A model generated the notes under the pieces. That model was given only the letters and a program-made list of their open reading frames with translations. It was not told the DNA's origin and did not search any database. Both the position numbers and the translations under genes were made by a program. Positions 49,867-61,735 of a stretch of DNA of 64,000 bases are shown piece by piece. Every line of letters begins with the position of its first letter. The first letter of the stretch is position 1. The stretch comes from Nymphalis io (Eukaryota; Arthropoda; Insecta; Lepidoptera; Nymphalidae): assembly GCF_905147045.1 (NCBI RefSeq), contig NC_065918.1, positions 9,486,001-9,550,000 on the forward strand, read 5' to 3'.

Positions 49867-50520
49867 AATTAAATATATTTTACAAAAAAAAAATTGACTT
49901 TATATTCCTCTGTACGGGAATACAAAAAGCCAATTTCATATGTAAGGACCTAATATATATTGGACAGTACTTTGTCTTGTAAAATTACTAAAATCTAACC
50001 AATCGAAACATTTTACTAAAATAGACCTGAATTAAGCCGCCAAGAAGAAGAAGGAGAAGAAGTCCGTAAGCATTCTCGGGTGCTATATTTTCTCATTAAG
50101 TAAAGCATACGTACTTAGGAGTATAGCTTACGAAGGATCTTAGTGGTAGAAAGAACAATGGTATATTTGTGAAATTTAGTAATTCGTTAGCTTTATAAGT
50201 AAAGTTTTATAGATATTGTCATAAGGAAATTATTTTCTGGTGAAGTTGTGAGGTTATGATGGTAACAGGTTTATCGGTTAAGCTAAATCAACAGCAGCTT
50301 ACACGAGGCTACCGACTACTGCAAATTATTGACAAGGATTAATTAACTTTTATTAATTAATTATGATCAAACACATGCGTTGATAACTTAAACTTGTTTT
50401 TGAATACTTTCAATCCATGTGTCGAGATGATAAAATACATATTTTAAAATACAGCCTAATTTATAATTATTTTTTAATAGAAATCTTATAATCGTATATA
50501 ATCTTATTAAACCGTAACCG

Positions 50521-50822
50521 TAACAGCCTGTGAATGTCCCACTGCTGGGCTAAAGGCCTCCTCTCCTCTTTTTGATGAGAAGGTTTGGAGCTTATTCCAC
50601 CACGCTGCTCCAATGCGGGTTGGTAGAATTCACATGTGGCAGAATTTCAGTGAAATTAGACACATGCAGGTTTCCTCACGATGTTTTCCTTCACCGTAAA
50701 GCACGAGATGAATTATAATCACAAATTAAGCACATGAAAATTCAGTGGTGCTTGCCCGGGTTTGAACCCACGATCATCGGTTAAGATTCACGCGTTCTTA
50801 CCACTGGGCCATCTCGGCTTTT
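50521..50822 (-). mobile_element. Metulj-like tRNA-derived SINE, near full length
   Basis: Reverse complement of the element at 5921. Head: B box GGTTCAAACC (50759-50768) and A box TGGTAAGAACGC (50792-50803). Tail at 50521: CAGCCTGTGAATGTCCCACT on the + strand. The high identity of the two copies suggests recent activity. A doubled AACTATGTATTTAAA beside the head may be part of the insertion scar. Confidence 0.85.
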
Positions 50823-51104
50823 CTAAACTATGTATTTAAAACTATGTATTTAAATACGTAATATGGACATCATAATAACTGAAATTAATTATTTAATAAT
50901 ATTACTTAATAATACTAACATAAATTTCAAATAATAATTATAATACTAAAAAACGTAAATTATCATTTTTTATTTTTTTATTAAATTAGCATATACACAT
51001 AATAAAATTGTAACTGGGCGATGTCTATACATTAAATATATTGAAAAAAACGAATGGGAATCTTTATTAAAGCAATAGAAGCTCAAACAACAGTTTTTTG
51101 AAAT

Positions 51105-51200
51105 TTTTGTTCGTCTGTCGGTCTGTCTGTAGGTTTGTCATCGCATCAAGCAAAAACTACTGCATGGAATTGAATGCGGTTTTCACTGATGTATTGCTAG
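51105..51200 (+). repeat. Probable repeat of the TCTGTCTGT... class
   Basis: GTCGGTCTGTCTGTAGGTTT followed by AAAAACTACTGCATGGAATT resembles a widespread lepidopteran repeat motif (runs of TCTG followed by AACTACTGGACGGAT). A similar stretch is at 20800-20870 (CTGTCCATCTGTCTGTACGG, then AACTACTGGACGGATGGATT). Class unknown. Confidence 0.4.
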
Positions 51201-51624
51201 AGGTCTAACTTAAAATACAGGCTTCATTTTACCACAGTAAAATATCTTATTCCGATTGTTTTTAATTTAATAATACCCGGAGTTAACGTTATTTAATGAA
51301 TTTAATTAAAAGATTTTAATTAGCGCCGCACTTACATGAACAGCTAAGTTAGTTGACGTGTATAGTTGTTATTAAAAAAAATCATAAATGGCACTGTTTA
51401 TATTTTAAAGGTTTGTCTAAACCGGTCTCAATCAATTATAAAAAATGTCATACAATAAAAGTAAAACAATATTTAGCTTTGTTTCATCGAAAGCAGAAGT
51501 CGAAAAAAATGTAGCCATTAAATTGAATAGAAGGACACACAAATTTAAACAGAAATTACACATAAGAACAGGGCGACCCTATTGGTAGGTACCTTTTCCT
51601 ATAGCAAAATTTAATTATTATTTT

Positions 51625-51945
51625 TTAGAAAATTTGATTCTTTGGATGTTTGTTTGTAATGGATAAACTAAAAGATCTAAATATTTCTTAAACTTACAGA
51701 AAGCTCATTATCAGTGAGAAACATAGGTTAAATTTTATTTTTAAAAATATTTGAGATTCCTACGAAAATTGCAATACCGTAACCCAAGGTATAATTTTTT
51801 TCCTATAAAAATCATTAATTGGTGTGCGTTGCGAAAACTATTAATGATGCCTAAAATAGGCTGAATATTGTATGCTTATAGTACTTATTATTACCTACAA
51901 AAAAGTCCGCAAAGCTGTACATCTAACTATTATATTTGAAATACA
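51625..51945 (+). repeat. Interspersed repeat, family shared with 36887-37230
   Basis: Ordered words matching the minus-strand copy: GATGTTTGTTTGTAATGGAT, AGAAAGCTCATTATCAGTGA, CGTAACCCAAGG, GCGAAAACTATTAATGATG, CTACAAAAAAGTCCGCAAAG and CTAACTATTAT. Similarity is clear but imperfect, so both copies are old. Confidence 0.6.
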
Positions 51946-52267
51946 ATAACTGTTCAAATTAGAATTAAATGTACTTTTGTATATAAAGTATTAAAGAATT
52001 ATAATTATAATAAAAGAAAAATATTGTATTGAAAGATGATGATTAATCCTAATGCAATTAAATAGCTTTATAATAAAGGTTGATTATAAGCATGTAAACT
52101 AATTATTCGAATCGGACCTTTTGTTTACAAGTTAGGACTGGTATAATAACGCAAAAATTAAGAAAAATGCCTCGGTGTGAGCAAACCACGCATAACGGGA
52201 GCGAACAGTACAACGGTTATTTGTTATTTACCTACATCTTTTATTCTTTGTAAACGACATATACTGT

Positions 52268-52690
52268 AATGTCCTCCGGACCGATTTCGACCACGGCGGC
52301 CAATCTCAGGTGATAAGTCAGATATTAGAGAGTCAGAGATTAGCCAACTGCGCAGGACATATTATAGTACACAAGTGTGTGCGCAAACATAGGTGCACTC
52401 TCTATTTCCTAACTCCCATAATCCGATGGGACGGCAATCCGACACGACCGGAAAAAATTCAGGCTCAGGACCAAAGACTTTTTCGAAGTGTACACCCTTT
52501 CGTTCGAGGAGTGTACACCCTTCCGACTTCCAGTCTTCGGGCTGCTTTTTTGACAGAAAAAATTTTGAGAGATTGTGAGATTTTTTGACAGAAAAACAAA
52601 ATAACTTTTTTATGGCCCGACCTGGGATTTGAATCCATGACATCGGGGTATACAACCTTATATCTAGGCACTATACCAACGAGGTGGTTA
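52268..52690 (-). mobile_element. tRNA-derived SINE of a second family
   Basis: Read on the minus strand: a tRNA-like head with A box TGGTATAGTGC (52668-52678) and B box GGATTCAAATCC (52625-52636), then a long body with CCGGTCGTGTCGGATTGCCG, GAGAGTGCACCTATGTTTGC, TATAATATGTCCTGCGCAGT and GGCCGCCGTGGTCGAAATCG. It contains an internal near-tandem pair (GGGTGTACACT... twice) and is common in Lepidoptera as I remember it. It makes several spurious small open frames on both strands. Confidence 0.8.
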
Positions 52691-52699
52691 CTTAGCACT

Positions 52700-55580
52700 T
52701 AATTGTATGGGCGAATAGATCGACTGGCGAATATTTACACTTTACTAATTAAAAAATGCACGGAATAAAATCTTTATTTTACCCGTACGAAGGCGTACTA
52801 GTATGAAATAAAAATAACAAGAGGTTATTTTCAGCATTGTTATTCTAGTAATCTAAAACTTCTCTGTATAAAGGCGGTGATTAAGACAAATATATCAAAT
52901 ATGTTGTAAAAATTTTTATTTTATAAGTCATATTTCGTCGGCAGTTCTTGCTTATAGATAAAGGAGGAACGGGCCCCCGTGTAAGTTGCACGAGTCGTTT
53001 AATTTAAGGATCGCGTTCAGAAGCTAAACTTTAGAATTACGAGCTGTCACATAGGCGCGTCCAATGGAGGAACTTGAGTTATGTTGTTTTAATTAAAACA
53101 ATAAATAAGGCGGGTCGGCAGCTGGGCCTTTGGGTGGTCCCATTGGATTCCTTATTCGAAAATACCTGGCTTTATCAGTACGACGAAGATCTGTACTACG
53201 CCTTACTTAGGCACGTGAAGGAGTAGCCACAAAATTCAGTACTGTCTAACTCAATATTGTGACTTGTTGCTGTGGACACTGTCATGGTGATTAAAACCTT
53301 TTTAGGTGTGTGATTGTGTACCTAAAAAAACAACCGTGTTTATAGTTTCAGTTATGTGGAAGTGAGGTGATATTGCTAGGACCTATCCTAATTTGTTCAT
53401 AAAGTTGGAATTTGTTTTATCTCAAAACGTCTAAGAACGTTAACTTGTTTTATGAGTCAACTTTTGATAAAGTTATAATTTAATATATCATTTTAGAATA
53501 GAATAATAGAATAGTTTAATTATTTGCCAATATCGAATATATGCATGAATTTCTCTGTAGCTCTAATTATACTTTCGTTCTTAATTAAAAAAAAACTAAA
53601 AAAGCAAGCACAGCTGATGAGTGGCGTTATAAAGTGGGAGGAGTGGAGGATGCAAAGAGGTAAGGTGAGGTAGCAACGCAACAACCATTTTTGGAGGATG
53701 ATTGCGTAAAATTAATTTCGTCTCCAACCGATTTCGGTCATGCGATCACCACTTAATTTAATTTTCGAAATTATTATTTTTTAAGAAACTTTTTCTCGAA
53801 AACTTTAAGAATTTGACAGAAACAGTAACAGAAAATAATGATACTTTAAGTAAATTCCTTAAAATACTTACTTTAACTCTAACTTTTATGGATATTATAT
53901 CTCTTTAAGATATATAACGTCTAAATTTGTATTATCGTATGATATGACAGATTTTGAATTTATAATTAATTAATTTTATTTTTATATTTATTAGAACTAT
54001 CTATTGGTATTTAACAGCTTAGCTTAATAATCAGTTGAGCGCGGTGCCCTTGCTGTTTTACCAATGCCAAAAACAAAAGTATTATCATATTTAGTTACCT
54101 TCGTATCTTAAAAATAAAGACGCTATTTATATTATTCGATTTATGAATTTCAAGACAAGAATGCACAGACCCGTAAAATATTTTTTTCAAAATATTTTCT
54201 TACATTACAAAACTAAGGTCTTTTCCGAATTACAAGTCTCTATGTCGTATGGTTTAAGCTGTAAGGTTGATAGTCAATCAAACTGAACATTGCCATTTAA
54301 TTAATATAGACATGTTGAAATAACAAGTAAACTTTGAAAACGATTATATTTCTTATTACGGTGTCCGTACGATTATGAAATATTATTTTTTAAATTATAC
54401 ATCATACCTTGTCATTGGGATTCGCTCATATAAGCACTACTTTCTACATATTTATTTCTTCGACGGTGACTCCATCTTCACAAATTTCTGTTTGAGGGCA
54501 TGTCTTTGATGTGGTTGGTGCGCAAAAACTGGTCCCCGATCTTGTACGTCTGCAATCCGGTAGTCACCATTCAAGGGTAAAAGAGATGAAATATATATTG
54601 ACAGTACACGAATAAAAAGGATAGATATATAGTGTCGTTTAACGGGAAGACCACTTTTCGGTTTAAGTTTGGCGCACACTTTTGCTTTATTTATGTAAAT
54701 AATTCTTCGAATCGAACAAAAGTGCTTCATCGATTTGTGTTGGCAAGTTCCTATTTACTTCGAGAGGAAATACCTTACCGATGATTATTTCGAAAATGGA
54801 AATGTGATTGATTTCTGTTTTTTAGTCAAACCAATGCAAATTGTTGTTACACGTTATAATATTTATACAGAGAAAATACGATGTTCGTGGATGTTCATTA
54901 AGATTCCATTTTAAAAACTGTTTTTGCGTTAATGTTTATGTAGTGTTGTGACATTTTAATATCGTTAAAATAATTGGTTTCAGTGTTTATTATTGTTCCT
55001 TAAATGTAGTATTTTTAAAAACAGTATTCGCCTACAAATTTATATGAATTTTCTATAAAGTTATAAAAGTAATATAAATATGCGATTTTTTATTTTAACA
55101 GCTTAGTTATAGCGCTAACGTAATTAATTGAATTCAATGCTCCAGAGTTCGTTACTGGAACTAACTGGGTCAGTATTTCTTAGAAAACACACAAATCAGT
55201 AATGCTCAGTTGACTTTATATATTCAGAAAATAAATTGACTTAAGAAATATTAGTTATTTACATTAGTGAATAAACAATTTCGTATTTAGAATTATAGAA
55301 CAATGGTCTATGGGGAGAAATTTTGGTTGTTTCATTACGTTGCGCTGACGTAAGCATCGCTAGTGTGTCATGGAATAAATAACATATACTATGTATCTAA
55401 CAGAGGCTAGGCACAAAGTGTCACCATGAATGCATATTTAATTAAATATCGTAAAAATTTAATAAGTATTAATTTATTCCCAGTTTATATGAAATTCAAG
55501 AACATAAGAAAATCATTTTTTTTAATTCTAAATACTCTATATTATTATTAACGTCACTACGTTGATATCCTATTGAGCGA
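52700..55580. other. Gene-poor intergenic DNA
   Basis: Mostly AT-rich. A GC-richer stretch at about 53100-53220 (GGCGGGTCGGCAGCTGGGCC and GGTGGTCCCATTGGATTCC) might be regulatory. A minus-strand frame of 92 codons at 54452-54730 has no recognisable domain. Confidence 0.55.
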
Positions 55581-55582
55581 TT

Positions 55583-55692
55583 TCTGCGAAGGGAATATTA
55601 ATTATAGTGCACAAGTTTGTGCGCTAACACAAGTGCACTCTCATTATTCGAAGGGACTGTGTGTGTGTGACTGAGGATCCAACACGACCACA
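55583..55692 (-). mobile_element. Fragment of the second tRNA-derived SINE family (3' half)
   Basis: Shares TGCGAAGG, TATAGTGCACAAGT, GTGCGCTAACACAAGTGCAC and CCAACACGACC with the element at 52268, in the same orientation. The tRNA-like head is missing. Confidence 0.65.
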
Positions 55693-55699
55693 AAGGAGC

Positions 55700-57970
55700 G
55701 TAAACTTCTAGAGTCTGCCTAAAAAAACTGATTTTCACCAAGAGCATTCATTTATAATGTAACCATTAGGATTTCGATGGAGAATACGTTACAGTGAGTG
55801 GAGCGTCTTTTGAGCTTCGACTGCTGCACTACATGTGCATGTTACAAGTTTTCTAAGTTGGCGAACATTCGTTTGTGTATCACTTGATTCGATTGATCTA
55901 TTGATTCCGTTGCTCTGGTAATCCTTAAATAGTTTAAACTACAAAAATCTATTGTGTTACATTATAAGTAGAGTTCTCTCCTTACACTCTACTGTAATAT
56001 TTATACGAGTACTTATATTAGGACATAATGATTTGTTGGACTAAGAGTGCAAATACTTTCATTTAAAATATAACACCTCGTCTTATTGCCTCTACTGGTG
56101 ACAGGAGATTGACATTTTTCATCCACAGATTGTACAGTAGTTTTTTTTTAATTTATATTTGTATATTGAAGGCTTTAAATAATACATAATTAATTTAAAA
56201 AGATACAAGTACCTCTTTCATTTAAGCAACAAAACCATGGAATTAAATGACTAAGATAACTAGTGAAATAAATTAAACACTGAGATCAAACCACAACGAT
56301 ATTCTTTTGTTTTTATGTACGAGTAGGTTCATATAAATCATGGGTGTGCGCAATGTACCGTGCAGTTTAAATATTGGGGCGTTCAAGCCACATTTGGCTG
56401 TGTCAAATGATTTGAAGTACAGTTGACAAGTAAAGTTTATACCTCTGCATAATTATTTAATGATTTATTTTTTATTTGTTTATTTATATACAGTGATTTT
56501 TAAAATTAAGAGATTAACATAATTTTTTCTTGTCACAGTTATAATTAATATATATAAATAAATTAAAGTTTTTATATCATAATATTTATTATTTTTCAAA
56601 TTTATGTAGTACATAAAGCAAACACCTTAAATAGTTGTACAGTTAATTTAAACGTAGGTAGCTAAAATGTTATACACGATTACATCTACAGAAAGTATTA
56701 TATGGATATGTTAATCAAAACAGTAGCTACACAAGCAGAGAATTTGAGCGCCGGCAAAAACATGTACAGAAATAGGCTGGTACATCTAAAGTTACCGCAT
56801 CCGGGCCGCAAATGGTCCATGACCGACACAAAAACTACCAGAAGGGAGAGAAAGATGAGTGACGTAACTAGTAACCTTCTAAAGATTCCTAGATTTAGTT
56901 AATTAGTCTAAATTTATTAGATTCATATAATTTACAATTAGTGAATACAAGTTTTAGTGTGAAATTGTTTAGTTAAAGACGGGACGTTATTAATCAACAT
57001 AGAATTCCAAATAATAAATAAGATAACAAGAGAAGTGTAGCACTTCTTCATATTCAGTTAAATTTATATCTTCGAAGGATTTGTAGATTTACTTTAACGT
57101 ATTTAAAAGACGTCTAACGTTTATTGTTATCCGTAGGAATTTGATTGGTCTGTCATTATGTATGTATGTATAAACAGGTAAAGACAATACAACTTGTCCC
57201 CCTTCGTTTGCAAACTGATTTTTTTTTATGACATGACATTTTGAGCTTTAGTATTAATAAACATGTGTTAATAAACAACTGTCAATGAAAACGAATTGGA
57301 AATAATGATTATGGTCAATTTTCGACCACCAGCCGGAAAATAGTAACATAAAAACGCTACAGTCTAACAACAAGTACGAACATTAAATGGACTAAATCTT
57401 TTTAAATTAGTAGAAATTTAGCTTCCTAATTACAAAATTCATATTTAGAATAATTAAATGCTTAAAAAAATATTTTAATGTATATATAAGATATTAATTT
57501 TTTTCTTCAATGTTGCGTTCATTAATGCCGTTATTGTTTGATTAATTCATGAATGAATTATTTTTACGCCTTCAATCTTTCCGGTCTTGTGAAGGTTTCT
57601 GGTAGTCTTGTCAAGGTTAGCACAAAGACTGCGAATTGTCCTCAAATTTTAACACGTTATTTATATTTATATTATTTCACGTTTGACGTTATTTTCTACG
57701 TAAAATTAACTTCATTTTTCTTTTTATATAATATTAGTATAAAATATACTATTACAGGATCAAATGATTGTCGTCAGTTTTAAATAGTTTACTATAAAAC
57801 TTATAGCATTAATATAACGTTATTTTATATGTATATTTATTATGCAAGTAATAAAGAATAATTTAATGGTAAAAGTTTTTTGGAATTGGATACATAGATA
57901 TGTGATTTTATTAATGTTATTTTTTTTAAACTTAACCCGTAACTGGTTTGTTTCTTAACTTATCTATAAT
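55700..57970. other. Gene-poor intergenic DNA
   Basis: AT-rich, with no repeat or coding signal I can support. A 66-codon frame at 56702-56902 is locally less AT-rich but is not recognised. Confidence 0.55.
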
Positions 57971-58012
57971 CACTTTACTTGATGGCAAGACTTTGTGTAA
58001 AACCGTCTGGGC

Positions 58013-58678
58013 AGGCCCCTCTTGTCAAGTAATAAATACTTTGCCGCGAGGCGAAGTTATCGGTAATTGTGACTCAGGTGCTTACTGGACATGGGTGCTT
58101 CGGGAAGTACCTGCACGGAATAGTCAGGCGGGAGGTAACGCCCTCCTGCCAAGAGTGTGGTGCGCCTACGGACACGGCATGCCACACTCTGATGGAGTGT
58201 GCCGCTTGGGGGCCTCAGCGCATTCCCTGGCGACTTTAATCGGCGGAGACCTTTCGCTGCCGAGCGTGATAAATGCCATGCTTGGTAGCTAAAGGTGCTG
58301 GATGGAGATGGTCTCCTTCTGCGAAAATGTCATGTCGCAGAAGGAGGCCGCGGAGCGGGAGCGCGAGGAGAGTGCCTCCGCTGACCCGCTTCGCCGAAGA
58401 AGACCGGGGAGAAGATGTCGGCGGTATGCGCATCTTCTCCTCCCGCCGTGAGTGTCGCCGGGGCTAGGGGGTCTCTGTACCCCGAGAACCCCCTAGGATT
58501 TGGAGGCCAATATGCGCAAGCGATCCCGTGACGTGACAAGACGGAGTGGGTACCGCTGGTTTTTTAGTGGGTATTCCGGCGCCTTCAGCGCCGGCGAATC
58601 CCACATACCCCCCCACCTCATGTGGGGGAAACAAATAAATGTGTTTTTCCAGCGAGAAAAAAAAGGCCCCTCTTGTCA
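58013..58678. other. 15-bp target-site duplication bracketing the LINE
   Basis: AGGCCCCTCTTGTCA occurs exactly at 58013-58027 and 58664-58678, immediately outside the LINE end. Identical copies suggest a fairly young insertion. The target is the minus-strand 290-bp repeat. Confidence 0.85.
58028..58663 (+). mobile_element. 5'-truncated R1-like non-LTR retrotransposon (LINE) 3' end
   Basis: The insert carries the C-terminal end of a LINE ORF2. A zinc knuckle C-x2-C-x8-H-x4-C is encoded at about 58147-58200 (CQEC...CHTLMEC), followed by AAWGPQRIPW. After a frame change near 58220 comes GGDLSLPSVINAMLGS and, past a stop, a highly charged tail (KEAAEREREE, then RRRRPGRR). This order is typical of R1-clade elements of arthropods. 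A GC-rich 3' UTR and a short A run end at 58663. Flanking copies of AGGCCCCTCTTGTCA (58013-58027 and 58664-58678) are a 15-bp target-site duplication. It is inactive: only the last part is present, with a frameshift and stops. Confidence 0.85.
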
Positions 58679-58824
58679 CATATTCTACTGCTAAACAATA
58701 TTGCTTAATATTGTTGTGTTCCGTTTTGAAGGGTGAGTAAGCCAGTATAACTATAGGCTCAAGGGACATAACATCTTAGTTCCTAAGATTGTTGGCGTAT
58801 TGTTGTTGTAACGGATAGTTAATA

Positions 58825-58874
58825 TTAGACATTGGCACTGCAAGAAATATTGATCAGTTGCTTAAAAAATCAAT
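58825..58874 (+). repeat. Inverted fragment of the 290-bp repeat
   Basis: TTAGACATTGGCACTGCAAG and the following 30 bases match the forward-strand internal part of the family, directly abutting the minus-strand copy. The two form a head-to-head inverted arrangement of overlapping parts of one element. Confidence 0.65.
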
Positions 58875-58879
58875 AGGAA

Positions 58880-60200
58880 ACTGCATTATTATGTTAATGC
58901 AATATTTTTCATAACCTATGATGATACATTAATACGCTTTTAACTAAAACCGCAAATCTTAACACGAAACGCAGAGAATAGAAAAGATTTTTTCATTTTA
59001 CCGATTGATGATTAAAATAAGTCATTATTGTATTTTAATTATTTATGCAAGACAAAAGGTAAACAATATTAAATATTCTGATAATAAAAATAGCTTAATT
59101 TCGATGTTATGATATTTTCGACGGCTCGGATACTGTGGTTTACCAACGACCGGCGTGGTCAGTGAATCGCTTGTTAATTATGCAAATGTATGGAAAAAAT
59201 GTACACATATTATTCCGACTGTATTAATTTATAATTACGTTCTGACATAAATAAATATCATTAACTTAATGTTATCCATATGTGTATGTAAAATTTAGAG
59301 CCATTCTTTGATAATACAATTTAGTTGATCTCGGATTTCAGAAACTGTAATTAAATCAAGACAATAATTAGTTTTACTTTATTTTAATTCTGTGACCAAA
59401 ATTAAGTAAGTTATATATGCACCATTATGTGTGCCAATTTTGTATGTATGTAATAGTGTTCCGTAAGATTTTAGTTTAGCGAATGTTATCTAGGTTGTAA
59501 ACAATGAAAACAGTTTTTACTGTTTTATAAAGTTTAAATATGTATAGATAAGTATAAGCAAGACTAGGTAATAATAATTTGGATAAATAGATAAAATCTA
59601 AATCACAATATTTTGGAGGCGACGAGAGACGCCGATACCTTCTGTCAGGTGAACTCAATGAATCAAACATAATTGATCGAACGCCGACGTGATCGTGCGA
59701 TGACGTTGTCAACCCTGTCAAGTTGAACATGGGTTTTTGTCACTTTCGTATTAGTTATTTTTTTTCTTTAACTCTATGCTTGGACGCACTGGCTTATGTT
59801 GTCAACGTCTTAGGAAATAATGTTTTGAGATATATTTTTTTGGTGTTGTTCTCGCTCCGGTGTTTGGAGTGGTTGATTTATTCAAACATAAAAGTAATTT
59901 TAATAAAAAAATTATGTCATTAATTTGTTCTGTAAATACGATAAACTATAACTGTCTTAATTAAATGTAAAAATATATTTAGAAAATGTATATTAAAGTT
60001 GTAATTCAAAACTTTTGTTGATATATGAGATAGGAGGTTAAGTATGAAAAGGATTTAATATATGACACACATTCGTTGTTATAATAAGACAGGACATGTT
60101 ATTTAGCTAATTGCTTTTTAGGTTGAAATTTATATAGTTATTATGATTAGTTATGGCATAATTTGTTATGTTGAATAGAATTGTAAAAAAAATAAAATAT
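58880..60200. other. Gene-poor intergenic DNA
   Basis: AT-rich with no feature recognised. Confidence 0.55.
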
Positions 60201-60204
60201 TATA

Positions 60205-60312
60205 ATGAGAGGCGAGTGGCTCAGTGCTTATCATACGTGTCTCTTTACTAAGTATTGCGGATTCTTCCCTTCTACTCAAGAGGAGAAGAGCGTTAGCCTA
60301 GCAATGGGACGT
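60205..60312 (+). mobile_element. Internally deleted, decayed Metulj-like SINE
   Basis: Head-like GGCGAGTGGCTCAGTGCTTA is followed after a large internal deletion by tail-like CTCAAGAGGAGAAGAGCG and TAGCCTAGCAATGGGACGTT. This mirrors the head and tail of the full copies but is more diverged. Confidence 0.6.
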
Positions 60313-61614
60313 TATGCTATATGTATACTGCTACTTATTAAAAAAATATATGTATTAAGTACTATATTACGTAACAACATGCTTAAGCTATCTATTTAAG
60401 ATTTATTTTTATCTACCTTATACCTAAAATCTCCCTTCCAAACGCAAGCAATGCCGCGGGTGGAAACTATATATAAATATATATCAGAATATTGAAATAT
60501 TTCTAGTGGTCTTTATTTTATGGCATGAGTATGTTCAATAGCCCAAGTTCAAGTAAAACAGTGCCTATGTATAGAAATTTCCAAATTCGAATCCGTGGCT
60601 TCGGAGATAAGATAACTAGATATAAACTTTCTCTTTTTTTCAAATTAACATACACACTACATTATCTTATTAAAGCCAGATTAATTTTATAGATAATTAA
60701 TCTATCGTAGGTGTATAAATAAATTAGTTTAATCTTAAATTAAACGGAATTTTAAATTTTGACCTTATTTACTTATATAAAAATGTGCTTTTAGTAATTA
60801 CGAAATCGCATCACGTCATTTCATTTGATTTGTCACGAAAATTTAAGCACTATTACAATATCGTATGATTTATTTTGCTTTGGTTATTTAAATCATGGGT
60901 TCACATTTCCGACACGTGGCATCTCTCTATAGACTCATTGTTAGGGTAAAAAAACAAGCCAAAACTCACGTAAATTTCCCTCCACTAAAGGAACAAAAGA
61001 ACAAGCATTCTTGGGAAAAAGCGGTGTAGTTTTAGCAATAGAAGGTATTATTAGTACGCCTCTTTGTATTAATTTTTTCCCGTGGTGTTTGCGTGGGTGA
61101 GGTCACTGGAACAAACGCGAGGTATTTGTAAATATTCATAATTCATAAATCATAGTCTTAATTCAATTAGAATATCACTTCTATTCAATTTATTAATATT
61201 TGATTTATTTAAAGTTTACATCTACAAGTCTTATTTAGGATTTTTATTTTTGTTATGACTGTGAGTTAATTAGTTTTCTTATGATCGTCAAGTATATGTC
61301 ATTAACATGTCAGTAAAATGCTGCAACCTGAAATGATATAGTCATATACTTATATGTTTGCGTAAAACAGTAATTCTTAAACTTTATTTCCGAAAATCGA
61401 AAATAACGCTACACCATTATATAATTATATTGAATCTTAACGTAAAGTCGTATGAAAAACAATAATAGACAGCAAGTACTATCAACTAAGTATCTTTGTA
61501 TATTACTAGTATAGCCCGCGCTGACCTTTTCCTGCCAGTGTATACATATAAATATAGCTATACCGGTAAATACTAATAAATAATAATATTATATAGAATC
61601 AGTAGCTATCAATT

Positions 61615-61735
61615 GTCATGGCGACCGCTTTAACGGCACCATATCAATGTAAAAATATATATATGTAAAAATTAAACATAGTTGGTAATCGTTCAAACAG
61701 TGTCGAAGTGTAATAATGTAAAACAGTTATACCAA
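61615..61735 (+). repeat. Diverged relative of the 13255-13400 repeat
   Basis: CATGGCGACCGCTTTAACGG, then CGTTCAAACAGTGTCGAAGT and GTAAAACAG, in the same order as at 13255-13400. The CTCF-like core is not preserved here. Confidence 0.4.

Larger units (their letters stand above)
48965..49953 (+). mobile_element. Decayed mariner DNA transposon with terminal inverted repeats
   Basis: The right end has GGCTTTTTGTA-type sequence (minus strand) and TTAGGTCCTTACATATGAAA ending at 49953; the left end has GTCCTTACATAT at 48967-48978. The shared 12-mer is inverted at 49938-49949. Between them are pieces of a mariner transposase. The element is about 990 bp, shorter than the usual 1.3 kb, so the 5' half of the gene is deleted or scrambled. 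Two hairpins (49240-49328) sit inside at the break. Confidence 0.75.
57975..58832 (-). repeat. 290-bp repeat, copy 3, minus strand, interrupted by a LINE
   Basis: Reverse complement of the family: ACTTTGTG, CGTCTGGG and TATTCTACTG, then TTGTTGTGTTCCG, GGGTGAGTAAGCCAGT and AAGGGACATAACATCTTAGT. It is split at 58028 by an inserted R1-like LINE end, so the older repeat occupies 57975-58027 and 58664-58832. Confidence 0.8.

Noticed and set aside
50750..50822. tRNA gene on the minus strand
   Set aside because: A- and B-box-like words are present, but the sequence continues as a Metulj-like SINE and does not fold as a full tRNA cloverleaf by eye.
52310..52698. Several small open frames on both strands
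   Set aside because: They lie inside a tRNA-derived SINE.
54452..54730. 92-codon minus-strand frame
   Set aside because: No recognisable domain, no splice context, and low-complexity AT-rich start.
56702..56902. 66-codon + strand frame
   Set aside because: Basic and not recognised; could be a transposon scrap but there is no supporting motif.
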